Shown here piece after piece: positions 1 through 8,708 of a stretch of DNA of 64,000 nt; position 1 is the stretch's first letter, and each line of letters starts with the position of its first letter. The translations under genes and the position numbers were made by a program. This DNA comes from Kluyvera sp036759925 (GTDB lineage Bacteria; Pseudomonadota; Gammaproteobacteria; Enterobacterales; Enterobacteriaceae), in contig NZ_JAPKIB010000020.1 in NCBI RefSeq assembly GCF_036759925.1, forward strand, positions 1 to 64,000, in the 5' to 3' direction. The notes below the pieces were generated by a model. The model ran no database searches and was not told the DNA's origin. It worked only from the letters and a program-made list of their open reading frames with translations.

Positions 1-94
1 CGTAAGCAGGCTGCTGTGGTTGTGCATACTGCGGCTGCTCGTAAGCAGGCTGCTGTGGTTGTGCATACTGCGGCTGCTCGTAAGCAGGCTGCTG
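1..94 (-). repeat. 39-bp tandem repeat inside the ftsK linker
   Basis: Two perfect 39-bp units (2-40 and 41-79) and a partial third (80-94) encode the 13-residue unit EQPQYAQPQQPAY at FtsK residues 378-390 and 391-403. The array probably continues beyond base 1. Gln/Pro-rich repeats are usual in enterobacterial FtsK linkers, but perfect nucleotide identity between units points to recent expansion. Confidence 0.9.
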
Positions 95-1210
95 CACCGG
101 CGGCCATTCTCCTGGTGCAGGTGCCTCCGCCGTTGGGGCTGGAACGGCCTGCCACTCAGCAGCAGCTGAAGCAACGGGCTGCTCGCTCATGGACGGTGCA
201 GCGAGTGTTGGGTCAGTTGCCCACTCCGTTGCGCCTGTAACGGCAACGGCCTCTGCGACGGTATGACCATTCAGTAGAGGATCGTACTCATCATATTCAG
301 CGGCGCGCGTCGCACTCGCGCCAGAGAACAGCACATCATCAGGATCGACCTGAGCCGCATAACGCCCCGCCTCTTCCGGCTCGTCCATACGACGACCAGA
401 GAACAGCGCTTCGTCCGTTTTACGTCCCATCGGGTTAGCGAATTTTTCAGCGATCCGCTTACGGCGCGCCAGCGCACCTCGCAGGATGCGCGCACGACGA
501 GATTCACGCGACGCTTTTTGCGTCTCCTCGCCGTCGTCTTCATATTCGTCTTCTTCTTCGTACTCGTCTTCATCAACCCAAGTGTCATCACGACGGGTTC
601 GATTGCTGGCGAACGTCAGAATATTGAGGATCCAGCTGCCCATTTTCTCGGCAATGCTGACCCATGACCAGCCGGTAAACAGCGTCAGCCCCGCGGCCCA
701 GATGCAGAGCAGTGCAATCGTTCCGCCGCTGCTGTGCAGCATTGGCTTCAGCGCGGTGCTGAGCAGGCTGCCAATCACGCCGCCGGAGGCAAAGTACCAG
801 ATATCATCAGCGTTAATCGCCGCCAGGCCGCATGAGGTAAGGATGATAGCCAGCACGCCAATCAGGCGCAGCGAGACGGCGAAGTAGTCGATATACTCTT
901 CGCTCGAGCGGTGTCGCCAGGCAAACCAGCAGCCACCAACAATGATGACCGGTATGGTGTAAGCCATTACGCCAAAGATGAAGAACAGCGTATCCGCTAA
1001 CCATGCGCCGGAAGCGCCACATAAATTGTGGATAGGTTCATGCCAGGCCGTTTGGGACCAGCTAGGATCGGAAGGATTGAAGCTCAGTAGTGCAGCCATT
1101 AACCAAACGGCAAAAATGGCGCATAAAAGGAGTAACGCCTCAAGGAGTCGGCGTCCGCTGCTGAGTTTTGTGAGTTTGACTTCTTTGTCTTCTGTATATT
1201 CCTGGCTCAA
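1..1210 (-). CDS. ftsK: DNA translocase FtsK, N-terminal 403 residues (gene continues past window edge)
   Basis: FtsK anchors at the division septum and pumps chromosome dimers toward XerCD/dif resolution. Only the membrane domain and the start of the linker are in the window; the motor and gamma domains lie beyond base 1. The start is TTG at 1210-1208, giving MSQEYTEDKEVKLTKL, which matches the remembered K-12 N-terminus. Four to five hydrophobic segments occupy about residues 25-190. They are followed by an acidic stretch rich in Asp/Glu (about 205-225) and then an Ala/Pro/Gln-rich linker. The reading frame is open to the window edge. It lies downstream of lrp on the same strand, 120 bp away. 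Identity is very sure; the start is sure by homology. Confidence 0.96.
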   Translation of the reverse strand, partial: MSQEYTEDKEVKLTKLSSGRRLLEALLLLCAIFAVWLMAALLSFNPSDPSWSQTAWHEPIHNLCGASGAWLADTLFFIFGVMAYTIPVIIVGGCWFAWRHRSSEEYIDYFAVSLRLIGVLAIILTSCGLAAINADDIWYFASGGVIGSLLSTALKPMLHSSGGTIALLCIWAAGLTLFTGWSWVSIAEKMGSWILNILTFASNRTRRDDTWVDEDEYEEEDEYEDDGEETQKASRESRRARILRGALARRKRIAEKFANPMGRKTDEALFSGRRMDEPEEAGRYAAQVDPDDVLFSGASATRAAEYDEYDPLLNGHTVAEAVAVTGATEWATDPTLAAPSMSEQPVASAAAEWQAVPAPTAEAPAPGEWPPVQQPAYEQPQYAQPQQPAYEQPQYAQPQQPAY

Positions 1211-1330
1211 GAAAGGCTCTCCAGGTGCCGAATGCTAAAACGGACAACAGTGCCAGATTACGCCGACACTGTTGCTGTATGGATTAACAGGAGTGTAATC
1301 AAACTACGCTGATTTTGCACCTGTTCCGTT

Positions 1331-1825
1331 TTAGCGGGTCTTAATTACCAGACGATTACTCTGCTTAACCTCTTCCATAACGACGTAAGTACGGGTGTCG
1401 TTCACGCCTGGCAGGCGCAGCAGGGTCTCGCCAAGAAGTTTACGGTAAGCCGACATGTCCGGTACGCGGGTTTTCAACAGATAGTCGAAATCGCCGGAAA
1501 CCAGGTGACACTCTTGAATTTCTTCAAGTTTTTGCACAGCGGCGTTAAATTGTTCAAACACGTCCGGCGCACCGCGATTCAGAGTAATCTCAACAAAAAC
1601 CAGCAGCGATGCATCCAGATAATGCGGGTTTAACAGCGCGGTATAGCCCTGAATAAAACCCTGTCGTTCCAGACGACGTACGCGCTCAAGGCACGGGGTC
1701 GGAGAAAGTCCTACTCTTTTGGAAAGCTCGACGTTCGAAATACGCCCATCTTTTTGCAGTTCATTGAGAATGTTGCGGTCGATGCGGTCGAGATCTTTGC
1801 CAGGGCGTTTTTTACTATCTACCAT
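1331..1825 (-). CDS. lrp: leucine-responsive regulatory protein Lrp
   Basis: Global feast/famine regulator that senses leucine and controls amino-acid, transport and fimbrial genes. The 164 residues match the K-12 length, and the protein is nearly identical to K-12 Lrp in memory. An AsnC-type helix-turn-helix lies at about residues 30-50 (ISNVELSKRVGLSPTPCLER) and an RAM ligand-binding/oligomer domain at about 70-150. I chose the ATG at 1825 (MVDSKKRPGK) over a longer in-frame start 17 codons upstream, because it gives the family length. It is transcribed away from trxB. A leader of more than 250 nt and self-regulation are known in E. coli; I did not identify Lrp boxes here. Confidence 0.97.
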   Translation of the reverse strand: MVDSKKRPGKDLDRIDRNILNELQKDGRISNVELSKRVGLSPTPCLERVRRLERQGFIQGYTALLNPHYLDASLLVFVEITLNRGAPDVFEQFNAAVQKLEEIQECHLVSGDFDYLLKTRVPDMSAYRKLLGETLLRLPGVNDTRTYVVMEEVKQSNRLVIKTR

Positions 1826-2375
1826 TATTATTGTCTCTCTGTATTCCTTCCCTACTCCTGTCTTGACTCTGTGCACTTCACTGTTCAGAGCCTTCTCCCG
1901 ATTTCAATGCGCCGTTGTTGCTGCAACGACGAATATCCCAGGGTATGCGTATGAGAAGCCCCGGCGCCTCACGGCCACCCTCCGACATCACGTATGATGT
2001 CTGTCCACACCATACGTAGATTTCAGTGATCCGGGTAAAAATGGCATTTGCGTGCATGAAAATTCACCACACGCGAAACACTGCTTTTCTTCTTCCTTGA
2101 ATGTTGTCGCAAAAGCTTAGGGGATTGTCAAAGCAAAACATCTTTTTTTAGTACAACATGCCAGATATTCATGAATCCTGGGTCCGGTTTCACATGTAAT
2201 CGTCTTATAATCATCGGCCTGGCAGTAGAAATAGTTATATTTTTTGATGTTAAAATAGACAATCAATCGGCTCATTCTATTACACATATCGTTAACAAAA
2301 TCGTTGTGCTCTTTTTTTACGTCTACAAATTCCCTACAATCCAGAACAATGTCTGCCAACAATTATGGGGATCTC
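1826..2375. promoter_or_regulatory. divergent lrp / trxB intergenic region
   Basis: 550 bp without a credible gene between the lrp and trxB starts. The half near 2100-2340 is very AT-rich, unlike its surroundings, and should hold the lrp promoter and leader and the trxB promoter. I could not fix individual -35/-10 elements or Lrp sites by eye. Short open frames here have no recognisable product. Confidence 0.5.
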
Positions 2376-3341
2376 ATGGGCACGGCCAAACACAGTAAGT
2401 TGTTAATCCTTGGTTCTGGACCTGCGGGATACACCGCTGCGGTCTATGCTGCACGCGCAAACCTGCAACCGGTACTGATTACCGGGCTGGAAAAAGGCGG
2501 TCAGCTGACCACCACCACAGAAGTGGAAAACTGGCCTGGCGATCCTAGCGACCTGACCGGTCCGCTGCTGATGGAACGTATGCATGAGCATGCCACCAAG
2601 TTTGAGACCGAAATTATTTTCGATCACATTCACAGCGTGGATCTGCAAAACCGTCCCTTCCGCCTCACCGGCGACAGCGGCGAATACACCTGCGATGCGT
2701 TAATCATCGCGACCGGTGCCTCTGCTCGCTATCTGGGCCTGCCGTCAGAAGAAGCGTTTAAAGGCCGCGGCGTTTCCGCCTGCGCCACTTGCGACGGTTT
2801 CTTCTACCGCAACCAGAAAGTCGCGGTCATCGGCGGTGGCAACACCGCCGTGGAAGAAGCGCTGTATCTGTCCAACATCGCATCAGAAGTGCATCTGATT
2901 CACCGCCGTGATTCATTCCGTGCGGAAAAAATCCTGATCAAACGTCTGATGGACAAAGTGGAAAGCGGCAACATCGTGCTGCACACCAAGCGTACCCTGG
3001 AAGAAGTGACTGGCGACCAGATGGGTGTGAGCGGTCTGCGTCTGCGTTCTACTGAAAACGACGACATTGAATCACTGGACGTCGCGGGTCTGTTCGTGGC
3101 TATCGGCCACAGCCCAAATACCGCGATCTTCGAAGGTCAACTGGCGCTGGAAAATGGCTACATCAAAGTGCAGTCCGGCATTCACGGCAACGCAACGCAA
3201 ACCAGCATCCCTGGCGTGTTCGCGGCGGGTGACGTAATGGACCACATTTACCGTCAGGCGATCACCTCTGCAGGTACCGGTTGTATGGCTGCGCTGGACG
3301 CTGAGCGCTACCTCGACGGTCTGGCTGACGCGTGCAAATAA
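2376..3341 (+). CDS. trxB: thioredoxin reductase
   Basis: FAD flavoenzyme that passes NADPH electrons to thioredoxin in the cytosol. 321 residues, as in K-12. An FAD-binding GSGPAGYTA motif lies near residue 14, the redox-active CATC at about 136-139, and the NADPH-binding GGGNTAVEEA just after it, which is the low-molecular-weight TrxR domain order. The ATG at 2376 follows GGGG at 2367-2370 and gives MGTAKHSK, as in K-12; an in-frame ATG 24 codons earlier has no family support. A strong terminator follows. No defects seen. Confidence 0.97.
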   Translation: MGTAKHSKLLILGSGPAGYTAAVYAARANLQPVLITGLEKGGQLTTTTEVENWPGDPSDLTGPLLMERMHEHATKFETEIIFDHIHSVDLQNRPFRLTGDSGEYTCDALIIATGASARYLGLPSEEAFKGRGVSACATCDGFFYRNQKVAVIGGGNTAVEEALYLSNIASEVHLIHRRDSFRAEKILIKRLMDKVESGNIVLHTKRTLEEVTGDQMGVSGLRLRSTENDDIESLDVAGLFVAIGHSPNTAIFEGQLALENGYIKVQSGIHGNATQTSIPGVFAAGDVMDHIYRQAITSAGTGCMAALDAERYLDGLADACK

Positions 3342-3368
3342 TCTTTACAAGTCAGTAACAAAAGTAAA

Positions 3369-3398
3369 AAAGGCGACGATAAGTCGCCTTTATTTTTT
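3369..3398 (+). terminator. rho-independent terminator after trxB
   Basis: A 9-bp stem (AAAGGCGAC at 3369-3377 with GTCGCCTTT at 3383-3391), a 5-nt loop and a following T-rich tail. It separates trxB from cydD. Confidence 0.85.
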
Positions 3399-3463
3399 CT
3401 GCGATGTAACATTGCCGCGCCCATAACTGAAACCATTAGCCATAAGCACCTGCTAAGCGCCCA

Positions 3464-5230
3464 ATGAATAAAAGTCGCCAACAAGAACTCACCCGCTGGC
3501 TCAAACAGCAAAGCGTCCTGTCACGCCGCTGGTTGATGACCTCCCGTCTGCTCGGCTTCGTTAGCGGTGTACTGATCATCGCCCAGGCCTGGTTCCTTGC
3601 CCGCATTCTCCATCACATGATTATGGAGAACATCCCGCGAGAAGCATTGCTGCTGCCGTTTATCCAACTTGTGCTGATCTTTATCCTGCGCGCCTGGGTC
3701 GTTTGGCTGCGGGAGCGCGTTGGCTTTCACGCCGGGCAACAAATTCGATTTGAAATACGCCGTCAGGTGCTCGACCGCCTGCAGCAGGCCGGTCCGGCCT
3801 GGATTCAGGGCAAGCCAGCCGGAAGCTGGGCGACGCTTATCCTCGAGCAAATCGATGACATGCACGATTACTATGCCCGCTACCTGCCGCAGATGGCGCT
3901 GGCGGCCTGCGTGCCGCTGCTGATTGTGGTCGCGATCTTCCCTTCCAACTGGGTCGCCGCGTTAATACTGCTGGTGACGGCACCGTTAATTCCGCTGTTT
4001 ATGGCCCTGGTGGGAATGGGCGCTGCCGATGCCAACCGCCGCAACTTCCTGGCGCTGGCGCGCCTGAGCGGTCACTTCCTCGACCGTCTGCGGGGCATGG
4101 ATACGCTGCGTATCTTTGGTCGTGGCGAAGCAGAAACGGAAAGCATTCGCGAAGCCTCGCAGGATTTCCGTCAACGCACGATGGAAGTCCTGCGACTGGC
4201 CTTCCTCTCCTCCGGCGTGCTGGAGTTCTTTACTTCGCTCTCCATTGCGCTGGTCGCCGTCTATTTCGGCTTCTCCTACCTTGGCGAGCTAAACTTCGGC
4301 AGCTACGGCACTGCAGTGACGCTCTCCTCCGGTTTCCTCGCGCTGATCCTGGCCCCTGAGTTCTTCCAGCCGCTGCGTGATTTAGGTACCTTCTATCACG
4401 CCAAGGCGCAGGCCGTAGGCGCCGCCGACAGCCTGAAAACGTTCCTCGAAGCACCGCTGGCGCATCCTGAGCAGGGTGACCAGACGCTGGACACCAATGA
4501 GCCGGTTACCCTTAGCGCCGTGGATCTGTTTATCACCTCGCCGGAAGGCAAAATGCTGGTTGGGCCGCTGAACTTCACGCTTAACGCCGGGCAACGCGCC
4601 GTGCTGGTTGGCCTGAGTGGCTCCGGTAAAAGCTCGCTGCTGAATGCGCTGGCCGGCTTCCTGCCCTACAGCGGCTCGCTGAAAGTGAACGGCGTTGAAT
4701 TACGCAATCTGCACCCGGAAGGCTGGCACCGCATGATGAGCTGGGTCGGGCAAAACCCGCAGCTTCCAGCCGCCACGCTGCGCGAGAACGTCCTGCTCGG
4801 GAATCCGGAGGCCAGCGAACAACAGTTACAGCAGGCGCTGGATAAAGCCTGGGTCAGCGAATTCCTGCCGCAGCTTCCTGACGGTATCGACACCGTTGTC
4901 GGAGAACAGGCCGCACGTCTGTCCGTGGGTCAGGCCCAGCGCGTCGCCGTCGCCCGCGCCCTGCTCGCCCCTTGCCGTCTGCTGCTGCTGGATGAACCTG
5001 CCGCAAGTCTGGATGCCCACAGCGAACAGCGTGTTATGCAGGCGCTGACCGAAGCCTCCACCCAACAAACCACGCTGATGGTCACTCATCAGCTTGAAGG
5101 CATTACCGATTGGGATGCTATCTGGGTGATGGAAAACGGCCAGATTATTGAGCAGGGCACGTATCAGCAACTGGTTGATGCTAATGGTGTATTTGCCAGC
5201 CTGTTGGCTAGCCGTCAGGAGGAGATTTAA
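3464..5230 (+). CDS. cydD: glutathione/cysteine ABC exporter subunit CydD
   Basis: Half of the heterodimeric CydDC exporter, which moves cysteine and glutathione to the periplasm and is needed for cytochrome bd assembly. 588 residues, equal to K-12. Six membrane helices fill about residues 20-320. The nucleotide-binding domain follows, with Walker A GLSGSGKSS near 374, the signature LSVGQAQRVAVARAL, and Walker B LLLLDEPAASLD. The signature has SVGQ rather than SGGQ, as remembered for the family. The start ATG has only a weak ribosome site. The stop abuts the cydC start directly (5230/5231), so translation is probably coupled. Confidence 0.97.
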   Translation: MNKSRQQELTRWLKQQSVLSRRWLMTSRLLGFVSGVLIIAQAWFLARILHHMIMENIPREALLLPFIQLVLIFILRAWVVWLRERVGFHAGQQIRFEIRRQVLDRLQQAGPAWIQGKPAGSWATLILEQIDDMHDYYARYLPQMALAACVPLLIVVAIFPSNWVAALILLVTAPLIPLFMALVGMGAADANRRNFLALARLSGHFLDRLRGMDTLRIFGRGEAETESIREASQDFRQRTMEVLRLAFLSSGVLEFFTSLSIALVAVYFGFSYLGELNFGSYGTAVTLSSGFLALILAPEFFQPLRDLGTFYHAKAQAVGAADSLKTFLEAPLAHPEQGDQTLDTNEPVTLSAVDLFITSPEGKMLVGPLNFTLNAGQRAVLVGLSGSGKSSLLNALAGFLPYSGSLKVNGVELRNLHPEGWHRMMSWVGQNPQLPAATLRENVLLGNPEASEQQLQQALDKAWVSEFLPQLPDGIDTVVGEQAARLSVGQAQRVAVARALLAPCRLLLLDEPAASLDAHSEQRVMQALTEASTQQTTLMVTHQLEGITDWDAIWVMENGQIIEQGTYQQLVDANGVFASLLASRQEEI

Positions 5231-6952
5231 ATGCGCGCATTATTGCCTTATCTGGCGCTCTACAAACGTCACAAGTGGCTGTTAAGCCTGGGCGTTGTTC
5301 TGGCGATTATCACCCTGCTCGCAAGCATTGGCTTACTGACCCTTTCCGGCTGGTTTCTTTCTGCCTCAGCGGTTGTCGGGTTCGCGGGCGCTTACACCTT
5401 CAACTACATGCTGCCAGCGGCAGGCGTACGTGGCGCGGCGATTATCCGCACCGCCGGGCGCTACTTTGAGCGGCTGGTCAGTCATGATGCAACCTTCCGC
5501 GTTTTGCAGCATCTGCGCGTCTTTACCTTCAGCAAGCTGCTGCCGCTGTCGCCCGCCGGGCTGGCGCGTTTTCGCCAAGGCGAACTGCTTAACCGTATGG
5601 TGGCGGACGTCGATACCCTCGACCACCTCTACCTGCGCGTTATTTCGCCATTAGTCGGTGCGTTAGTCGTCATTCTGGTGGTGACCGCCGGGCTTAGCCT
5701 ACTGGACGTTGGTCTGGCGCTTACCCTAGGCGGCATTATGCTGGCCACGCTGCTGGTGCTGCCGCCGCTATTCTATCGCGCAGGTAAACCCACCGGCGAA
5801 CAGCTGACAAGCCTACGTGGGCAGTATCGCCAACAGTTAACCGGCTGGCTGCAGGGACAGGCAGAGCTGACTATTTTTAACGCCAGCCAGCGTTATCGGA
5901 AGCAAATGGAGCAAACCGAACTTAACTGGCACGACGCCCAGCGCCGTCAGTCTGAGCTGACCGCCCTGTCACAGGCGTTAATGCTGCTAATTGGCGGCGT
6001 CGCTGTGGTCTCCATGCTGTGGTTAGCCGCTGGCGGCGTTGGTAGCAATAGCCAACCCGGCGCGCTGATTGCGCTCTTTGTATTCTGTGCGCTGGCGGCC
6101 TTTGAAGCGCTGGCGCCAGTGACCGGAGCCTTCCAACATCTTGGGCAGGTTATCGCCTCGGCGCTGCGCATCAGCCAGATTATTGAACAGCAACCGGAAG
6201 TGACCTTCCCGGAACAGACGGTGGCGCGTCCTCAACAGGTATCGCTGACGCTGGATCGGGTGTCATTCACCTACCCTCAACAAGCGCAGCCTGCGCTGAA
6301 TAATCTGTCTCTGAATATTACTGCGGGCCAGCATATCGCCCTCCTCGGCCGTACCGGCTGCGGTAAATCGACGCTGCTCCAGTTGCTTACCCGCGCCTGG
6401 GACCCGCAGCAGGGCGAGATTCTGCTGAACGGCATGCCGCTGACCCAGTTTGATGAGCAGACGCTGCGTCAGACCATCAGCCTGGTGCCGCAGCGCGTGC
6501 ATCTGTTCAGCGCCACTCTGCGCGATAACCTGCTGCTGGCTAAGCCTAACGCAAGCGATGAAGCGCTCAGCGATGTTCTGCGTCGTACCGGCCTTGAGAA
6601 GCTGCTCGAAGACGCCGGGCTGAACAGCTGGCTGGGTGAAGGTGGGCGTCAACTTTCCGGTGGCGAGCTGCGTCGGCTGGGGATTGCGCGGGCGTTGCTG
6701 CACGATGCACCGCTGATGATGCTGGATGAGCCGACTGAAGGATTAGACGCCACCACCGAGAGCCAGGTGCTTGAACTACTGGCCGACGTAATGCGTCATA
6801 AAACGCTGCTGATGGTGACCCATCGTCTGCGCGGGCTGGCGCGATTTAATCAGATAATTGTCATGGACAACGGGCAAATTATTGAGCAAGGTAATCACGC
6901 AGAACTGCTGGCAAAACAAGGTCGTTACTACCAGTTTAAACAGCGTCTGTAG
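5231..6952 (+). CDS. cydC: glutathione/cysteine ABC exporter subunit CydC
   Basis: Partner of CydD in the inner-membrane thiol exporter. 573 residues, the K-12 length. The N-terminal membrane domain has six helices (about 15-310). The ATPase domain has Walker A GRTGCGKST near 373, the signature LSGGELRRLGIARAL and Walker B MMLDEPTEGLD. It follows cydD with no gap, with GGAGATTTAA providing the ribosome site inside the end of cydD. Confidence 0.97.
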   Translation: MRALLPYLALYKRHKWLLSLGVVLAIITLLASIGLLTLSGWFLSASAVVGFAGAYTFNYMLPAAGVRGAAIIRTAGRYFERLVSHDATFRVLQHLRVFTFSKLLPLSPAGLARFRQGELLNRMVADVDTLDHLYLRVISPLVGALVVILVVTAGLSLLDVGLALTLGGIMLATLLVLPPLFYRAGKPTGEQLTSLRGQYRQQLTGWLQGQAELTIFNASQRYRKQMEQTELNWHDAQRRQSELTALSQALMLLIGGVAVVSMLWLAAGGVGSNSQPGALIALFVFCALAAFEALAPVTGAFQHLGQVIASALRISQIIEQQPEVTFPEQTVARPQQVSLTLDRVSFTYPQQAQPALNNLSLNITAGQHIALLGRTGCGKSTLLQLLTRAWDPQQGEILLNGMPLTQFDEQTLRQTISLVPQRVHLFSATLRDNLLLAKPNASDEALSDVLRRTGLEKLLEDAGLNSWLGEGGRQLSGGELRRLGIARALLHDAPLMMLDEPTEGLDATTESQVLELLADVMRHKTLLMVTHRLRGLARFNQIIVMDNGQIIEQGNHAELLAKQGRYYQFKQRL

Positions 6953-6992
6953 ACTATGATTAGTTAACCCTGTTTCGTGAGGTCATCGCGAC

Positions 6993-7697
6993 ATGCGCCT
7001 TGTCCAGCTTTCTCGACACTCGATCGCGTTTCCCTCACCTGAGGGCGCATTACGTGAACCAAACGGACTGCTCGCTTTAGGGGGCGATCTCGGCCCTGCA
7101 CGCCTGCTGATGGCCTATCAGCGCGGCATTTTTCCGTGGTTTTCCCCCGGTGACCCTATCCTCTGGTGGTCGCCGGATCCCCGCGCCGTGTTGTGGCCTG
7201 AGCAGTTTCATCTCAGTCGCAGCATGAAGCGGTTTCACAAAACCTCCCCTTATCGCGTGACGATCAACTACGCCTTTAGCGATGTGATCGCCGGCTGCGC
7301 GCAGGATCGCCACGAAGGTACCTGGATTACCACCAGCATCAGCCAGGCCTATCATCGCCTGCACGAGCTTGGTCATGCGCACTCTATCGAGGTATGGCAG
7401 GAGAACACGCTGGTAGGCGGCATGTACGGCGTTGCCATGGGCGAACTGTTCTGCGGCGAGTCGATGTTCAGCCGCGCGGAGAACGCCTCTAAGACGGCGC
7501 TGTACGTCTTTTGCGAGGCATTCCGTCAGGCGGGTGGCAAACTCATCGACTGTCAGGTGCTCAATAGCCACACCGCCTCCCTGGGCGCGGAGGAAATTCC
7601 ACGTCGTGACTACCTAGAACATCTCAATACGCTTCGCATGCAGCCGCTTGCCGATAAGTTTTGGGTACCCCGTGCGCTCTTTTTACCTGAAGCGTAA
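6993..7697 (+). CDS. aat: leucyl/phenylalanyl-tRNA-protein transferase
   Basis: Adds Leu or Phe from charged tRNA to proteins with N-terminal Arg or Lys, making N-degrons that ClpS delivers to ClpAP. 234 residues, as in K-12, with the family motifs FPWFSPGDPILWWSPDPR (about 48-65) and GELFCGESMF. It lies 40 bp after cydC, probably in the same transcript. clpA and clpS, which act on its products, are 1-4 kb away in this window. Confidence 0.96.
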   Translation: MRLVQLSRHSIAFPSPEGALREPNGLLALGGDLGPARLLMAYQRGIFPWFSPGDPILWWSPDPRAVLWPEQFHLSRSMKRFHKTSPYRVTINYAFSDVIAGCAQDRHEGTWITTSISQAYHRLHELGHAHSIEVWQENTLVGGMYGVAMGELFCGESMFSRAENASKTALYVFCEAFRQAGGKLIDCQVLNSHTASLGAEEIPRRDYLEHLNTLRMQPLADKFWVPRALFLPEA

Positions 7698-7980
7698 ATG
7701 ATTTCAGCACAATTGCCATCAGGATGATATAATTGCCGACGAGAGTCGCTTCTGCCTTTTACCCCGCCGACGTTTGGGAATCTTCGAGTCAGATAACGCC
7801 CACGTTTATCCTGCTGTTTCCGGCCTGGTTCGTGCCCATCACACGATGCATTTGTGTGGTGAAAGGGTAATGCGCAAAAACGACTTTCGCCGATTAAGAC
7901 GGACAATTCTTTACTTACTTGATGAACTTCGGCATTATCTTGCCGGTTCAAATTACGGTAGTGATACCCCAGAGGATTAG

Positions 7981-8199
7981 ATGGCCAAAGAAGACAATAT
8001 TGAAATGCAGGGTACCGTTCTTGATACGTTACCTAATACCATGTTCCGCGTAGAACTGGAAAACGGGCACGTGGTTACTGCACATATCTCCGGTAAAATG
8101 CGCAAAAACTACATCCGTATCCTGACGGGCGACAAAGTGACTGTTGAGCTGACCCCGTACGACCTGAGCAAAGGCCGCATTGTCTTCCGTAGTCGCTAA
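7981..8199 (+). CDS. infA: translation initiation factor IF-1
   Basis: 72-residue S1/OB-fold protein that binds the ribosomal A site during initiation. It starts MAKEDNIEMQGTVLDTLPNTMF and ends GRIVFRSR; the sequence is essentially the K-12 protein. GAGG at 7970-7973 precedes the ATG. The 283 bp after aat (7698-7980) have no gene and should hold its promoters. A strong terminator follows. Confidence 0.98.
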   Translation: MAKEDNIEMQGTVLDTLPNTMFRVELENGHVVTAHISGKMRKNYIRILTGDKVTVELTPYDLSKGRIVFRSR

Positions 8200-8257
8200 T
8201 CGCCGCAGATAATGAGCGTCTGGCGCTACTTTCGCCGAGCGCTATTTGCCGAATATT

Positions 8258-8287
8258 AATGCCTCGCTTATAGCGGGGCATTTTTTT
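8258..8287 (+). terminator. infA terminator
   Basis: Hairpin AATGCCTCGCT / AGCGGGGCATT (8258-8268 with 8272-8282, one G-T pair), a 3-nt loop and a following run of T. Confidence 0.85.
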
Positions 8288-8304
8288 GTCTTTTCCACAT
8301 CACC

Positions 8305-8535
8305 TCATAAATTGTGCGCTTCCGGTTTTCGCGATTTTTGCCAGTGATGGTGCTCACGCAGCCCTTCTGCTGACTCTTCCGCCATCACACGTAACTCATC
8401 GCTATCCGCTTCATGACGGAGCTGATGATCGGCATTTTTTACCCACAAAAACTGATGTCCTTTATGTCCGGCCATAAGTTGACCAGAGAATAACGCGCTG
8501 GTGAGTAAAATCACCGATAACAATTTCGAAAACAT
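8305..8535 (-). CDS. small secreted His-rich protein of unknown function
   Basis: 76-residue product with a clear signal peptide: MFSKL, then hydrophobic LSVILLTSALFSG, with probable cleavage after QLMA at residue 22. The mature part, about 54 residues, is hydrophilic and rich in His (including GHKGH and HHH) with several acidic residues. It could bind metal, but that is only inference. It resembles small enterobacterial secreted proteins annotated as DUF2554; this is a weak memory-based suggestion. It sits where K-12 carries tRNA gene serW, convergent with infA. Its ATG overlaps the stop of an 11-codon upstream frame with a good ribosome site, so it may be translationally coupled. Reality of the gene is likely, function unknown. 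Confidence 0.65.
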   Translation of the reverse strand: MFSKLLSVILLTSALFSGQLMAGHKGHQFLWVKNADHQLRHEADSDELRVMAEESAEGLREHHHWQKSRKPEAHNL

Positions 8536-8570
8536 TATGCCACCGCTTGGTTATCTTCTGCCTCCATCAT
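8535..8570 (-). CDS. possible 11-codon leader ORF coupled to the secreted protein
   Basis: The frame MMEAEDNQAVA is preceded by AAGGG five bases upstream (8576-8580) and ends in TAA, which overlaps the next ATG as TAATG. The following gene has only a poor ribosome site of its own, so this arrangement would allow reinitiation. It is short enough to be chance. Confidence 0.3.
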   Translation of the reverse strand: MMEAEDNQAVA

Positions 8571-8652
8571 GCCAACCCTTACGTCTGGTTATTATCCGGC
8601 TGTTCAAATTTGCGAAAATGGAATGTCAGCGTGAAACAACGAAGATGGCGCA

Positions 8653-8690
8653 TAAAAAAACCGAGCTGTTGACAGCTCGGTTTTTGTTTT
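8653..8690. terminator. bidirectional terminator after clpA
   Basis: The inverted repeat ACCGAGCTGT / ACAGCTCGGT (about 8660-8682) is flanked by A-rich sequence on the left and T-rich sequence on the right, so it can terminate from both sides. It ends clpA transcription and separates it from the small secreted gene. Confidence 0.8.
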
Positions 8691-8708
8691 TACCGCAAGT
8701 GATTAACG

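Noticed and set aside
1..94. Possible CRISPR or satellite array
   Set aside because: The repeats are in frame, have no spacers and encode the FtsK Gln/Pro linker.
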